Assembly (NCBI GenBank): GCA_965240365.1
Contig: OZ251218.1
Coordinates: 2,170,001-2,234,000 of the forward strand
From: G965240365 sp965240365
GTDB taxonomy: Bacteria; Pseudomonadota; Gammaproteobacteria; Eutrophobiales; Eutrophobiaceae
Direction: 5' to 3'
Length of the DNA: 64,000 bases
Part shown: one piece after another, positions 8,197 through 17,677 of the stretch
How positions within the stretch are numbered: position 1 is the first letter of the stretch
Layout of the letters: every line of letters starts with the position of its first letter
Made by a program: the position numbers and the translations under genes
The notes under the pieces: generated by a model
Told to the model about the DNA's origin: nothing
The model's database searches: none
The model's input: only the letters and a program-made list of their open reading frames with translations

Positions 8197-10233
8197 TTAC
8201 GCGGCGCCCTTGACGGCTGTCATGGTCAGCAGGTCATAGGCGGCGACCACTTCATCGTGCTGGTTGCGGATTTCCGCATCCCAGGTCACCTCGCCGTATT
8301 CGGCGGAGCGCCGGGATTTGGCTTTGACCGTCAGGGTGACCTTGATGGCGTCGCCCGGCGTCACCGGTTTCAAAAAGCGCAGGCTTTCCAGACCGTAATT
8401 CGCCAGCACCGGCCCCGGAGCGGGATCGACGAACAAGCCGGCGGCAAAGGACAGCAGCAGATAGCCATGCGCCACCCGGCCGGGGAAGAACGGGTTGGCC
8501 GCCGCCGCTTCCTCGTCCATATGGGCGTAGAAGGTATCGCCGGTGAAATGCGCGAAATGCGCCACGTCATCCGATGTGATGGTCCGGCTGTCGCTTTGCA
8601 CGGCATCCCCGATCCGGGCTTCGTCGAAGTGAAGACGGAACGGATGAACCCCGTCCAGCCGGCGCGGCGCGCCCGGCAGATAGCGGTTGGTGACACCGGA
8701 CAGCAGACGCGGCGAGCCTTGCAGAGCCGTGCGCTGCATATGGTGCTTCACACCCCGCAGCCCGCCCATTTCCTCACCACCGCCGGCACGGCCCGGACCG
8801 CCATGCACCAGCATCGGCAGCGGCGCGCCGTGACCGGTGCCCTCGCCCGCGCTGTCGCGGTCGCAGATATAAAGCCTGCCATGGAAAGCGCCGGCTGTGC
8901 TCAACACATGCTGCGCCACGGCCGGGTCATGAGTGAACAGTGACATCACCAGCGCCCCGCCGCCCCTGTTGGCGATGGTCACCGCCTGGTCCAGATCATC
9001 ATAGGGCATAATGGTGGAAACCGGGCCGAATGCCTCTTCCGAGTGCACGATCCGGGCCGTCATCGGCTCATCGCAGCGCAGCAGAACCGGGCCCATGAAC
9101 GCGCCTTTCCCGGCATCCGCGCCGATCACCTCAACCTTGTCAGGATCGCCAAAGACAATCTCGGCTTCCCGGCGCAGTTGGGCGATGCGACCGCGCACAT
9201 CATCGCGCTGCGCCACGGTGGCCAGCGGCCCCATCTTCACTTCTTTCAGGCGCGGGTCGCCGATCGTGATGTTGCCCAGCCGGCCGGCGATGGCCGCCTG
9301 CAGGGCGTCGACCTGCGCCCGAGGCGCCAGAATGCGCCGAATGGCGGTACATTTCTGACCCGCCTTGACGGTCATTTCGCGCACCACCTCTTTGGCGAAC
9401 AGGTCGAATTCCGGCGTGCCTTCCACCGCATCGGGGCCGAGGATGGCGGCGTTCAAGCTGTCGCGCTCGGCGATAAACCGCACCCCTTCCCTGGCCATCA
9501 CCGGATGGTTTTGCAACTGTATGGCGGTTGCGGCGGAACCGGTAAAGCACACCGTATCCTGACAGCTCAGATGATCGAAAATGTCCCCGGCGCCGCCAAC
9601 CACTAATTGCAGCACTCCATCGGGCAGCAGACCGGTTTCGATCATAATGCGCACGGCGGCTTCACACAGCGGCGCCGTCGCGCGGGCCGGTTTGACAATG
9701 GCCGGAACGCCCGCAAGCAAGGTCGGACCGAGTTTCTCCAACATCCCCCAGACCGGGAAGTTGAAGGCATTGATATGCAGTGCCACCCCGTGCCGCGAGG
9801 TAAAGACGTGCTGGCCAATGAAGCTGCCTTGCTTCGACAGCGGCTCCGCGCCGCCATCCACCAGGACGGTGTCATTGGGCATCTGACGGCGGCCGACGGA
9901 GGCGTAGGTGAACAAGGTCCCCGTTCCGCCCTCAATATCGATCCAGCTATCGCTTTTGCGCGCGCCGGTGTCATAAGACAGCTCATAGAGCGCCTCCTTG
10001 CCCGCGACAATCGCTTTTGCCAGCCCTTTCAGCATCACAGCGCGCTGATGAAAGGTCATCGCGCGCAAGGCCGGACCGCCGGTCTCGCGGGCGTAGCGGG
10101 TCATTGCCCCGAAATCCAGCCCGTCCGACCCGGTTTGAGCCACCACCTCGCCCGTTACGGCCGAGTGAATGTCGTTTAAGTTTTTGCCCGGCTGCACCCA
10201 GCCGCCAAGCGCATAGTTATCGAGAATTTTCAT
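8197..10233 (-). CDS. paaZ: PaaZ: oxepin-CoA hydrolase / 3-oxo-5,6-dehydrosuberyl-CoA semialdehyde dehydrogenase
   Basis: Bifunctional ring-opening enzyme of phenylacetate catabolism, 678 residues (Escherichia coli PaaZ is about 680). The N-terminal aldehyde dehydrogenase domain (to about 520) carries the catalytic Cys in VKAGQKCTAIRR and a general-base Glu in the region before it. The C-terminal MaoC-like (R)-hydratase domain (about 545-678) has GDTFYAHMDEEAA and FFPGRVAHGYLLLS, with the Asp/His pair. It hydrolyses oxepin-CoA and oxidises the resulting semialdehyde with NADP+. It is the last gene of the paa operon, 12 bases after paaE. Both domains look intact, so this step does not depend on the broken paaN. 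Confidence 0.95.
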   Translation of the reverse strand: MKILDNYALGGWVQPGKNLNDIHSAVTGEVVAQTGSDGLDFGAMTRYARETGGPALRAMTFHQRAVMLKGLAKAIVAGKEALYELSYDTGARKSDSWIDIEGGTGTLFTYASVGRRQMPNDTVLVDGGAEPLSKQGSFIGQHVFTSRHGVALHINAFNFPVWGMLEKLGPTLLAGVPAIVKPARATAPLCEAAVRIMIETGLLPDGVLQLVVGGAGDIFDHLSCQDTVCFTGSAATAIQLQNHPVMAREGVRFIAERDSLNAAILGPDAVEGTPEFDLFAKEVVREMTVKAGQKCTAIRRILAPRAQVDALQAAIAGRLGNITIGDPRLKEVKMGPLATVAQRDDVRGRIAQLRREAEIVFGDPDKVEVIGADAGKGAFMGPVLLRCDEPMTARIVHSEEAFGPVSTIMPYDDLDQAVTIANRGGGALVMSLFTHDPAVAQHVLSTAGAFHGRLYICDRDSAGEGTGHGAPLPMLVHGGPGRAGGGEEMGGLRGVKHHMQRTALQGSPRLLSGVTNRYLPGAPRRLDGVHPFRLHFDEARIGDAVQSDSRTITSDDVAHFAHFTGDTFYAHMDEEAAAANPFFPGRVAHGYLLLSFAAGLFVDPAPGPVLANYGLESLRFLKPVTPGDAIKVTLTVKAKSRRSAEYGEVTWDAEIRNQHDEVVAAYDLLTMTAVKGAA

Positions 10234-10245
10234 GAATGTTGATCC

Positions 10246-11313
10246 TCAGTGGATATCGTCAAAGCTGACCTTGACGGTGTCGGTTTGCGGAAAGGCCTGA
10301 CAGGACAGCACATCACCGCGGGCGATTTCGTAGTCCTCAAGGCCGAAGGTGTTGTCCATATCGATCTCACCCTCGATCAGCCTGCAGCGGCAGGTAGAGC
10401 ACACGCCGCGTTTACACGCATAAGGCAGCTCAATACCTTCCCGCTCCGCCGCATCCAGCAGGGCGACGGTGTTTTTCGGTATCTTGATCACATGGGTGAC
10501 GCCGTCAATCAGAATGGTGGCCTCGCACATATCGCCGCCTGCTTCACGCGCCGGCCGCGGGGTTGCCGGTTTGAAAGCGGCGCCGAAGCTCTCATATTTG
10601 ATTTTCTGTTTCGCAACGCCGTGGGCTTCCAGAGCGCCGCGCACCGCGTCGATCATCGGGTCCGGGCCGCAGATGAAGGCGATATCAATGGTTTGCGGTT
10701 GCAGCCATATCTTGAACAGTTCGGCGAGCTTGCCGGCATTCAGCCGGCCATTCAGCATCTCCACGTCTTGCGTTTCACGGGAAAGCACGTGAATGATGTT
10801 AACCTGCCGCATGTAACGGTTCTTCAGATCCGCCAGTTCTTCGCGGAACATGATCGTGCGGGTGGCGCGATTGCCGTAGACCAGGGTGAAGAGGCTCTCC
10901 GGCTCTTCGGTCAGGATGGCGCGCATGTTGCCCAGGACCGGCGTGATGCCGGAACCGGAGGCGAACCCCGCGTAATGCTTTCGGTTGGACGGCGACACCG
11001 CCACATGGAACGCGCCGGCCGGCGGCATCGCCTGCAGGGTTTGCCCGGCTTTGACGGTGTCATTGGCCCAGGTGGAAAACACACCCTCTTCCAGCTTGCG
11101 AATGCCGACACGGATCGGTTCATCCGCCGCCGAGCAGATCGAATAGGACCGGCGCACTTCCTGCCCGCCGATTTCGGCTTTCAGCGTCAGATGCTGACCG
11201 GGGCGAAAGGCGAAAGTATCGGACAGATTTTCGGGAACATCGAAGGTCAACACCACGGCGTCGCGGAGGTCTTTGCGCACGGCGGCAACCGTCAAGGGAT
11301 AGAACCGGCTCAT
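10246..11313 (-). CDS. paaE: PaaE: phenylacetyl-CoA 1,2-epoxidase reductase subunit
   Basis: Electron-transfer subunit, 355 residues from the ATG at 11313 (E. coli 356). A longer frame enters paaD and is not supported. The FAD domain has RRSYSICS, the NAD(P) domain GSGITPVLGNMRAI, and the C-terminal plant-type [2Fe-2S] ferredoxin domain CKRGVCSTCRC plus LSCQAFP, giving the four Cys ligands. It passes electrons from NADPH to the di-iron centre of PaaA. It starts 13 bases after the paaD stop. All cofactor motifs are present. Confidence 0.96.
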   Translation of the reverse strand: MSRFYPLTVAAVRKDLRDAVVLTFDVPENLSDTFAFRPGQHLTLKAEIGGQEVRRSYSICSAADEPIRVGIRKLEEGVFSTWANDTVKAGQTLQAMPPAGAFHVAVSPSNRKHYAGFASGSGITPVLGNMRAILTEEPESLFTLVYGNRATRTIMFREELADLKNRYMRQVNIIHVLSRETQDVEMLNGRLNAGKLAELFKIWLQPQTIDIAFICGPDPMIDAVRGALEAHGVAKQKIKYESFGAAFKPATPRPAREAGGDMCEATILIDGVTHVIKIPKNTVALLDAAEREGIELPYACKRGVCSTCRCRLIEGEIDMDNTFGLEDYEIARGDVLSCQAFPQTDTVKVSFDDIH

Positions 11314-11326
11314 CGGGGGCGCTCCG

Positions 11327-11791
11327 TCACAGGCATTTGAAGTAATCGAACGGTTCCGCGCAAGACAGGCAGCGATAGAGTGCCTTGCACGGGGTGGCGC
11401 CGAATTCACTCACCCGTTCAGTCTCGCCCGAACCGCAAGCCGGGCAGGATTTCGGGCCGGCGCCTTCCGGGTTCGGGGGGGCAATGCCATAGGCTTTCAG
11501 TTTCGCCCGGCCCCGTTCGGTGATCCAGTTGGTAGACCAGGGCGGAGACAGGCGGCGCGTGATCGAGACATCTTCAAGGCCGTGATCGCGCAGCGCCTTT
11601 TTCACGCCAAGCGCGATCACCGCCGTGGCCGGACAGCCCGAATAGGTCGGCGTCACGGCCACCGTCACCGCGCCGTCATTGACCGCCACGTCGCGGATAA
11701 TGCCGAGATCCACCACCGAGATCACCGGGATCTCCGGGTCCGGCACCTCGTCCAGCCAGGACCAGATCGTTGCTGTCCGCGCTTCCCCCAT
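11327..11791 (-). CDS. paaD: PaaD: epoxidase maturation protein (DUF59 / MIP18 family)
   Basis: 154 residues. The N-terminal DUF59 domain has VPDPEIPVISVVDLGIIRDV. The C-terminal zinc-ribbon-like segment has two CxxC pairs (CPACGSGE and CLSC) plus two further Cys, one of them the penultimate residue. In the family PaaD is needed for assembly of the PaaABCE complex, probably in metal or Fe-S handling, and is not a catalytic subunit. Its ATG overlaps the paaC stop by one base (TAATG), indicating translational coupling. Confidence 0.94.
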   Translation of the reverse strand: MGEARTATIWSWLDEVPDPEIPVISVVDLGIIRDVAVNDGAVTVAVTPTYSGCPATAVIALGVKKALRDHGLEDVSITRRLSPPWSTNWITERGRAKLKAYGIAPPNPEGAGPKSCPACGSGETERVSEFGATPCKALYRCLSCAEPFDYFKCL

Positions 11792-12549
11792 TACCAGCAG
11801 GCTCCGGGATAAGCGCGCGGCAGTGACTGCATCTGCGCCAGCAAATAGCCAAGATGTTCGGTGTGAACGCCGTCGGTCTTGCCGCCCCTGGCCATCCAGC
11901 CGTTTTCCGGTCTGGTGAGGGTGGCGTCGTCAAGCACTTCCGCGACCCGCTTGTCCCAGGCGGGTTTCAACTCGGCCGCCCGCGGCGCCGTCCCGGCATC
12001 GGCCAATTCGTCCTCCACCGTATCGCCTTCGAACATCTCGCCGGTATAGCGCCACAGCGCGTCAATGGCGGTTTGGGTACGGCGATGGCTTTCCTCGGTC
12101 CCATCGCCTAAGCGGACCATCCATTCCCCGGACCGCAGCAGATGATAGCGCGCCTCCACCAGGCCCTTCGCCGCAATCTCGGCAATACGTTCATGACGGG
12201 ATCCGGTCAGCGCGCCGAGCAGTTCCAAATGCCACACATCGAACAGGAACTGTCGCACCAGGGTGACCGCGAAATCACCGTTCGGCTGCTCTACCAGCAG
12301 CAGGTTGCGGAACTGGCGTTCGGTTCGCAAATAGGCCAGCGCATCGGCATCCCGGCCCCGGCCTTCCACCTCGCCCGCCAGACCCAGCCACATCCGGGTT
12401 TGACCGATCAGATCCAGCGCCACATTGGGCAGGGCCAGATCCTCTTCGATGGTCGGCGCATGACCGCACCATTCGCTCAATCGATGGCTGAGAATGAGGG
12501 TGGTGTCCCCCATGCGCAGCAGATAGTCAAACAGCGCGCCGTTCATCAC
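11791..12549 (-). CDS. paaC: PaaC: phenylacetyl-CoA 1,2-epoxidase structural subunit
   Basis: 252 residues, a ferritin-like four-helix protein that forms the PaaAC heterodimer. It lacks a complete di-iron ligand set, as expected for PaaC; the HRLSEWCGHAPTIEEDLALPNVALDLIGQTR start is characteristic (only part quoted in other databases). It begins with an ATGA overlap with paaB, so the two are translationally coupled. Length agrees with E. coli PaaC (248). It gives structural support and shapes the CoA-substrate pocket. Confidence 0.95.
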   Translation of the reverse strand: MMNGALFDYLLRMGDTTLILSHRLSEWCGHAPTIEEDLALPNVALDLIGQTRMWLGLAGEVEGRGRDADALAYLRTERQFRNLLLVEQPNGDFAVTLVRQFLFDVWHLELLGALTGSRHERIAEIAAKGLVEARYHLLRSGEWMVRLGDGTEESHRRTQTAIDALWRYTGEMFEGDTVEDELADAGTAPRAAELKPAWDKRVAEVLDDATLTRPENGWMARGGKTDGVHTEHLGYLLAQMQSLPRAYPGACW

Positions 12550-12833
12550 ATGTGCCCGATCTCTTCCGGGATGTCGAAGAAGGTCGGATGGCGGTAGATC
12601 TTGGTGTTGGAGGGCTCGAACAGCGCCTCTTTCTCCTCCCCGGTGGAGGCGGAGGCGGTGATGTCGGCGGAGCGCGCCACCCAGATCGACAAGCCTTCAT
12701 TGCGCCGGGTATAAACGTCACGCGCATAGGACAGCGCCAGTTCAGCGTCCGGCGCGTGCAGGCTGCCCACATGGCGGTGCGCAAGACCGTGCCGGGAGCG
12801 GACAAAAACTTCCCACAGATCCATGTCAATCAT
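12546..12833 (-). CDS. paaB: PaaB: phenylacetyl-CoA 1,2-epoxidase subunit B
   Basis: 95 residues from the ATG at 12833, the same length as E. coli PaaB. The frame stays open to 12857, but the family starts just before LWEVFVRSRHGLAHRHVGSL. PaaB bridges PaaAC dimers in the multicomponent monooxygenase. The C-terminal YRHPTFFDIPEEIGHM is typical. The stop overlaps the paaC start (ATGA). Confidence 0.94.
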   Translation of the reverse strand: MIDMDLWEVFVRSRHGLAHRHVGSLHAPDAELALSYARDVYTRRNEGLSIWVARSADITASASTGEEKEALFEPSNTKIYRHPTFFDIPEEIGHM

Positions 12834-12856
12834 CAAGGCCTCCTCTGATGGCTGCA

Positions 12857-13846
12857 TCAGGCCGCCGCACGGGCGGCTTTGCGTTTTTCGGCATGGGCCG
12901 CGGCCGCTTCGCGCACCCAGGCCCCGTCTTCATGCGCTTTGCGGCGCGCGGCCATGCGTTCCGCATTGCACGGACCGTTGCCCTTCAAGACCTGATGGAA
13001 CTCATCCCAATCGATCTCGCCGAAATCGTAAGCGCCGCGCGCCTCGTTCCACTTTAAATCCGGGTCCGGCACGGTCAGACCGAGGTATCGGGCTTGCGGC
13101 GCCGTCTGATCGACGAATTTCTGCCGCAGTTCGTCATTGGAATTGATCTTGATTTTCCAGGCCATGGATTGAGCGGAATGCACACTGGCGCCGTCGGGGG
13201 GACCGAACATCATCAGCGACGGCCACCACCAGCGGTTCAACGCATCCTGGGCCATTTCCTTTTGCGCTTCCGAACCCTCACAGAGTGCGCGCAAAATGTC
13301 GAAACCCTGGCGCTGGTGAAAACTCTCTTCCTTGCAAATCCGGGTCATGGCGCGGGCGTAAGGACCGTAAGAGCACCGCTGTAACGGCACCTGATTCATA
13401 ATCGCAGCCCCATCGACCAGCCAGCCGATGGCCCCGATATCCGCCCAGGTCAGGGTCGGATAATTGAAAATGGAAGAGTATCTGGCTTTACCGCTCAGCA
13501 ATTGCCCGGTGAGTTCTTCCCGGCTGACCCCCAGCGTTTCGGCGGCGCAATACAGGTAAAGACCATGTCCGCCCTCGTCTTGAATTTTTGCCAGCAAAAT
13601 GGCTTTGCGCTGCAGGGACGGCGCGCGGGTAATCCAGTTGCCCTCCGGCAACATGCCGACAATTTCGGAATGGGCATGTTGGGAAATCTGGCGGATCAAG
13701 GTCTTGCGATACCCTTCCGGCATCCAGTCCTTGGGCTCGATCTTGATGTCGGCGTCGATACGGTCCTGAAAGGCCCGTTCTTTGTCGTCCATATCGTCCC
13801 GGCTACGGACAGACCGGGCGCCGGTATTAACCATTTGTGCGTACAT
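12857..13846 (-). CDS. paaA: PaaA: phenylacetyl-CoA 1,2-epoxidase catalytic subunit
   Basis: Catalytic di-iron oxygenase subunit, 329 residues (E. coli 309; the extra residues are N-terminal, and a start at the later MDDKERAF is possible). Metal-ligand regions are clear: LLAKIQDEGGHGLYLY (E..H) and CKEESFHQRQGFD (EE..H). WMPEGYRKTLIRQISQHAHS and GMLPEGNWITRAPSL are family signatures. It forms the ring 1,2-epoxide of phenylacetyl-CoA. It is followed by paaB after 23 bases and preceded by paaK. Confidence 0.96.
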   Translation of the reverse strand: MYAQMVNTGARSVRSRDDMDDKERAFQDRIDADIKIEPKDWMPEGYRKTLIRQISQHAHSEIVGMLPEGNWITRAPSLQRKAILLAKIQDEGGHGLYLYCAAETLGVSREELTGQLLSGKARYSSIFNYPTLTWADIGAIGWLVDGAAIMNQVPLQRCSYGPYARAMTRICKEESFHQRQGFDILRALCEGSEAQKEMAQDALNRWWWPSLMMFGPPDGASVHSAQSMAWKIKINSNDELRQKFVDQTAPQARYLGLTVPDPDLKWNEARGAYDFGEIDWDEFHQVLKGNGPCNAERMAARRKAHEDGAWVREAAAAHAEKRKAARAAA

Positions 13847-13867
13847 ATTAAGCGCTCCTTTAAGAGT

Positions 13868-15160
13868 TCAAGATTTTGGGCGCAGGTCAACTACCCGCTT
13901 CGCCTTGCCTTCAGACCGGGCCACGGCGCCCGGCTCCTGCACCGTGACCCTGGTGGAGATACCGACATTGACCTTGATGGCATGCTGCAGCGCTTTGCCC
14001 GTGGCGGCCCTGGCGTCGGCGTCCATACCGCCCGCACGGGCCTCGACCAGGACTTTGAGCGCGTCCATGTGACCGTCGCGAGACACTTCCAACTGGTAAT
14101 GCGGGGCCAGGGTTTTAGCGCGCAGGATCAATTCTTCGATTTGCGACGGGAACACGTTCACGCCGCGAATAATCAGCATATCGTCGGAACGGCCGGTGAT
14201 CTTGTCCATCCGGCGCATGGATCGCGCGGTGCCCGGCAACAGCCGCGTCAGATCACGGGTGCGATAGCGGATCACCGGCATGGCGCGTTTAGACAGCGAG
14301 GTAAAGACCAGTTCGCCCTCTTCGCCATCCGCCAGCGCCTCACCGCTCACCGGATCGACGATTTCCGGATAGAAATGGTCTTCCCAAATATGCGGGCCGT
14401 CCTTGGTTTCCAGGCATTCCATGGCCACCCCCGGCCCGATCACTTCCGACAGACCGTAAATATCGAGCGCGTCGATCATAAAGGTGTCTTCCAGCTCGCC
14501 GCGCATCTCCCCGGTCCAAGGCTCGGCCCCGAAGATGCCGGTCCGTAGCGCGGTTTCGCGGGTGTTCATGCCCTGGCGGCGCATTTCATCGGCGATGTTG
14601 AGCATATAAGACGGCGTCATCATGATGAGGTCGGGCTTAAAATCACGGATAAGCTGGACCTGTTTCTCGGTCTGACCGCCGGAGATCGGGATCACGGCAC
14701 AGCCCAGCTTTTCCGCCCCGTAATGCGCGCCCAAACCGCCGGTGAACAGGCCATAGCCATAGGCGATATGCGCCTTATGACCGGGACGGCCGCCTGCGGC
14801 ATAGATGGAGCGCGCCATCACTTCTGACCAGGTTTCGATATCTTCCCTGGTATAGCCCACCACCGTCGGCTTGCCGGTGGTGCCGGACGAGGCATGCACC
14901 CGAACCACCTGTTCCATCGGCACGGCGAACAGGCCGAACGGATAATTCCGGCGCAGATCTTCCTTGGTGGTAAAAGGGAATCTGGCCAGATCACCGAGGG
15001 CGCTAAAATCTTCCGGATGCGCCCCGTGTGCTTCGCATTTGGCCTTGAAATACGGCACGTTTTTATAGGTGTGCTGTAACGACCACTTCATCCGCTCGGT
15101 TTGCAGCGCCGTGATCTCGTCACGGGTGGCGGTTTCGATGGCGTGATATCCCTTGGACAT
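13868..15160 (-). CDS. paaK: PaaK: phenylacetate-CoA ligase (AMP-forming)
   Basis: Activates phenylacetate to phenylacetyl-CoA using ATP and CoA. It has 430 residues from the ATG at 15160 (family about 435). The P-loop-like AMP motif SSGTTGKPTVVGYT is at about residues 94-107, and YGYGLFTGGLGAHYG and the IYGLSEVIGPGVAME motif of adenylate-forming enzymes follow. The C-terminal domain has KITGRSDDMLIIRGVNVFPS. It stands between paaJ (27 bases upstream) and paaA. No anomalies. Confidence 0.96.
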   Translation of the reverse strand: MSKGYHAIETATRDEITALQTERMKWSLQHTYKNVPYFKAKCEAHGAHPEDFSALGDLARFPFTTKEDLRRNYPFGLFAVPMEQVVRVHASSGTTGKPTVVGYTREDIETWSEVMARSIYAAGGRPGHKAHIAYGYGLFTGGLGAHYGAEKLGCAVIPISGGQTEKQVQLIRDFKPDLIMMTPSYMLNIADEMRRQGMNTRETALRTGIFGAEPWTGEMRGELEDTFMIDALDIYGLSEVIGPGVAMECLETKDGPHIWEDHFYPEIVDPVSGEALADGEEGELVFTSLSKRAMPVIRYRTRDLTRLLPGTARSMRRMDKITGRSDDMLIIRGVNVFPSQIEELILRAKTLAPHYQLEVSRDGHMDALKVLVEARAGGMDADARAATGKALQHAIKVNVGISTRVTVQEPGAVARSEGKAKRVVDLRPKS

Positions 15161-15186
15161 GTGGCTTTCCTGGTGAGATATCCGGG

Positions 15187-16389
15187 TTAGATCCGTTCGA
15201 TGATCAATGCGATGCCCTGGCCGACGCCGATGCACATGGCGCACAAGGCGAAACGGCCCTGACACGCTTCCAATTCGTGCATGGCGGTGATAACAAGCCG
15301 CGCGCCGGAACAGCCCAGCGGATGGCCCAGGGCAATGGCCCCGCCATTGGGATTGACCCGCGCCTCGTCATCGGCCAGACCCAGTTGACGCAACACTGCC
15401 AGACCTTGCGCGGCAAATGCCTCATTCAGCTCGATCACATCCATCTGATCGAGGCCAAGCCGCGCCTTTTGCAGCACTTTTACCGAGGCCGGCGCGGGAC
15501 CGATCCCCATGATGCGCGGCGCGACCCCCGCCGTTGCCATCGCCACGATCCGGGCGCGCGGGGTCAGACCGTTGGCCTTCGCCCCGGCTTCGGAGGCGAT
15601 CAGCAGCGCCGCCGCCCCATCGTTCACACCCGAGGCGTTCCCGGCGGTGACACTGCCCTCCGCGCGCACCACTCCTTTCAAGCCCGCGAGCTTTTCCAGC
15701 GAGGTTTGGCGCGGATGTTCATCCGTATCGAAGATGATCGGGTCCCCTTTACGCCGAGGAATGGTGACCGGCACGATTTCTTTGCCCAACCGGCCGGAGG
15801 CAATGGCGGCGGCGGCTTTTTGCTGGGAGCGCAGCGCGAATGCATCCTGATCCTCGCGGGAAACGCGGAAATCTTCCGCGACATTCTCCGCCGTTTCCGG
15901 CATGCTGTCGATGCCATAGCTTTGTTGCATTAATGTGTTGACGAAGCGCCAGCCGATGGTGGTGTCATACACCGCATGGGCGCGGCTGAACGCGGTTTCC
16001 GCCTTCGGCATCACAAACGGGGCCCGGCTCATGCTTTCCACCCCGCCGGCGATCATCAGATCGGTCTCGCCGGATTTGACGGCCCGCGCCGCCATGCCGA
16101 CTGCATCCATGCCGGAACCGCAAAGCCGGTTTACCGTGGCGCCCGGAACGGCCACCGGCAGCCCCGCCAGCAAAGCCGACATGCGGGCCACGTTACGGTT
16201 ATCTTCCCCCGCCTGGTTGGCGCAGCCATAGATCACATCTTCAACCGTTTCCCAGTCCACATCCGCGTTGCGGTCCATCAGCGCCTTGATCGGCGCCGCG
16301 CCTAAATCATCCGTGCGCACAACGGCGAGGGCGCCGCCATAGCGGCCGAAGGCGGTGCGAATGGCATCACAGATAAAAGCCTCAGTCAT
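15187..16389 (-). CDS. paaJ: PaaJ: 3-oxoadipyl-CoA / 3-oxo-5,6-dehydrosuberyl-CoA thiolase
   Basis: Thiolase of 400 residues that cleaves both beta-ketoacyl-CoA intermediates of the pathway, releasing acetyl-CoA and finally succinyl-CoA. Active-site motifs are complete: nucleophilic Cys in NRLCGSGMDAVGMAAR, His in GGAIALGHPLGCSGAR, and the second Cys in CAMCIGVGQGIAL. The start overlaps the paaI stop by 8 bases. A beta-ketoadipate thiolase (PcaF) would look very similar; the location decides for PaaJ. Confidence 0.93.
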   Translation of the reverse strand: MTEAFICDAIRTAFGRYGGALAVVRTDDLGAAPIKALMDRNADVDWETVEDVIYGCANQAGEDNRNVARMSALLAGLPVAVPGATVNRLCGSGMDAVGMAARAVKSGETDLMIAGGVESMSRAPFVMPKAETAFSRAHAVYDTTIGWRFVNTLMQQSYGIDSMPETAENVAEDFRVSREDQDAFALRSQQKAAAAIASGRLGKEIVPVTIPRRKGDPIIFDTDEHPRQTSLEKLAGLKGVVRAEGSVTAGNASGVNDGAAALLIASEAGAKANGLTPRARIVAMATAGVAPRIMGIGPAPASVKVLQKARLGLDQMDVIELNEAFAAQGLAVLRQLGLADDEARVNPNGGAIALGHPLGCSGARLVITAMHELEACQGRFALCAMCIGVGQGIALIIERI

Positions 16390-16858
16390 GGCGTTTCAAT
16401 CCTGGCACGGTTTCCCCTTGGATGGTGCGGCTTTTGCCCCGAAACAGACCGATGACATCACCCGCTTGATTGGTCACGGTGACGTCATACACACCGGAAC
16501 GCCCGGCGAGATGGATTTCCCGCGCCTCCGCGCTCAGCACATCGCCCAGCCGGCCCGGCGCCGGATAGGCAATGTCGCAGCCCGCGGCCACGGTGGTTTT
16601 GTTGTGCGTGTTGCAGGCAAAGGCAAAGGCGCTGTCGGCAAAGGCGAAGCAAATACCGCCATGCAGGGTCTTGTGTCCATTCAGCATTTCAGGACGCACG
16701 GTCATTTTGGCGCGGCAATAACCGGGGCGAACCTCATCGATCTCAATGCCCAGCCACTGTGACATTGCATCTTCGGCCAGCATGCCGGTTGCCACCGCGC
16801 GCGCCAGAACAACATCACCTGCAAGATCATCCATGGCGGCGCCCTCCGGCGGCGGCAA
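16382..16858 (-). CDS. paaI: PaaI: hydroxyphenylacetyl-CoA thioesterase
   Basis: Hot-dog-fold thioesterase, up to 158 residues; a start at MDDLAG (16834) would bring it close to the E. coli length of 140. Core motif NGHKTLHGGICFAFADSAFAFA contains the catalytic Asp region. In the family it rescues CoA from dead-end hydroxyphenylacetyl-CoA thioesters. It ends within the first codons of paaJ, and paaG lies 25 bases upstream. Confidence 0.92.
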   Translation of the reverse strand: MPPPEGAAMDDLAGDVVLARAVATGMLAEDAMSQWLGIEIDEVRPGYCRAKMTVRPEMLNGHKTLHGGICFAFADSAFAFACNTHNKTTVAAGCDIAYPAPGRLGDVLSAEAREIHLAGRSGVYDVTVTNQAGDVIGLFRGKSRTIQGETVPGLKRHD

Positions 16859-16883
16859 GCGCGTTTAAGGACAGGGCGGTCAT

Positions 16884-17675
16884 TCACTGGCCCTTGAATT
16901 TAGGGGCGCGCTTTTCGGTGAAGGCGCGCACCCCTTCGCGATAGTCGGCGGTGCGCCCGGCGATGGTTTGCAGGTCGCGCTCCAGATCAAGCTGTTCGTC
17001 AAAACTGTTGGTGGCGGAGGCATGGATGGCCCGCTTGATCAAGCCCAGTCCCACCGTCGGCTGGGCGGCGAGATGGACGGCGAGAGCGGTTGCCTCTTCC
17101 AGCAGCGTCTCCGGCTCAACCGCCTTGTAAATCATGCCCCATTGTGCGGCCTGATCCGCCGTGACTTTATCCCCCAGCAGCGACAATGCCATGGCCCGCG
17201 CATGGCCCACCAACCGTGGCAGGGTCCAACTCCCGCCGCTGTCCGGCAGCAGACCAATCTTGCAAAACGCCTGAATAAAGGAGGCTCTGCGCGAGGCGAT
17301 CACAATGTCACAGGCCAGGGCAATATTCGCCCCGGCCCCGGCCGCGACGCCGTTGACGGCACAAATCACCGGCATGTCCAATGATTTCAGTTTGCGCGCC
17401 AGCGGGTTATAGCGCTGCTCCAGCGACTCACCCAGATTCGGGGCCTCCGCGCCGGGCGCGATGGCGCGATCCGACAAATCCTGCCCCGCCGAGAAGCCTT
17501 TCCCCGCCCCGGTGATCAGCAGGCAGCGCACCCTGTTCTCCGGCGTCTCCACCCGCTCCAGGGCGTCGCGCAGTTCCGCATGCATGGTGGTGTTGAAACT
17601 GTTCAGCTTGTCGGGACGGTTCAGGGTGAGGGTGGCGATGCCCGCCTCGATCTCGAACAGGATGGTCTCGTACAT
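16884..17675 (-). CDS. paaG: PaaG: 1,2-epoxyphenylacetyl-CoA isomerase
   Basis: Crotonase-family isomerase, 263 residues (E. coli 262), that turns the ring epoxide into oxepin-CoA. The oxyanion-hole regions are ITGAGKGFSAGQDLSDR and NGVAAGAGANIALACD; LLPDSGGSWTLPRLVG carries the conserved acid. It begins two bases after the stop of a vestigial paaF, so translation may be coupled to that mini-ORF. About 295 bp of this gene occur again, inverted, at 37.48-37.78 kb. Confidence 0.94.
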   Translation of the reverse strand: MYETILFEIEAGIATLTLNRPDKLNSFNTTMHAELRDALERVETPENRVRCLLITGAGKGFSAGQDLSDRAIAPGAEAPNLGESLEQRYNPLARKLKSLDMPVICAVNGVAAGAGANIALACDIVIASRRASFIQAFCKIGLLPDSGGSWTLPRLVGHARAMALSLLGDKVTADQAAQWGMIYKAVEPETLLEEATALAVHLAAQPTVGLGLIKRAIHASATNSFDEQLDLERDLQTIAGRTADYREGVRAFTEKRAPKFKGQ

Positions 17676-17677
17676 GA

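Noticed and set aside
13502..14548. 348-codon open frame antisense to paaA and paaK
   Set aside because: It spans two recognised genes on the other strand and has no recognisable domain.
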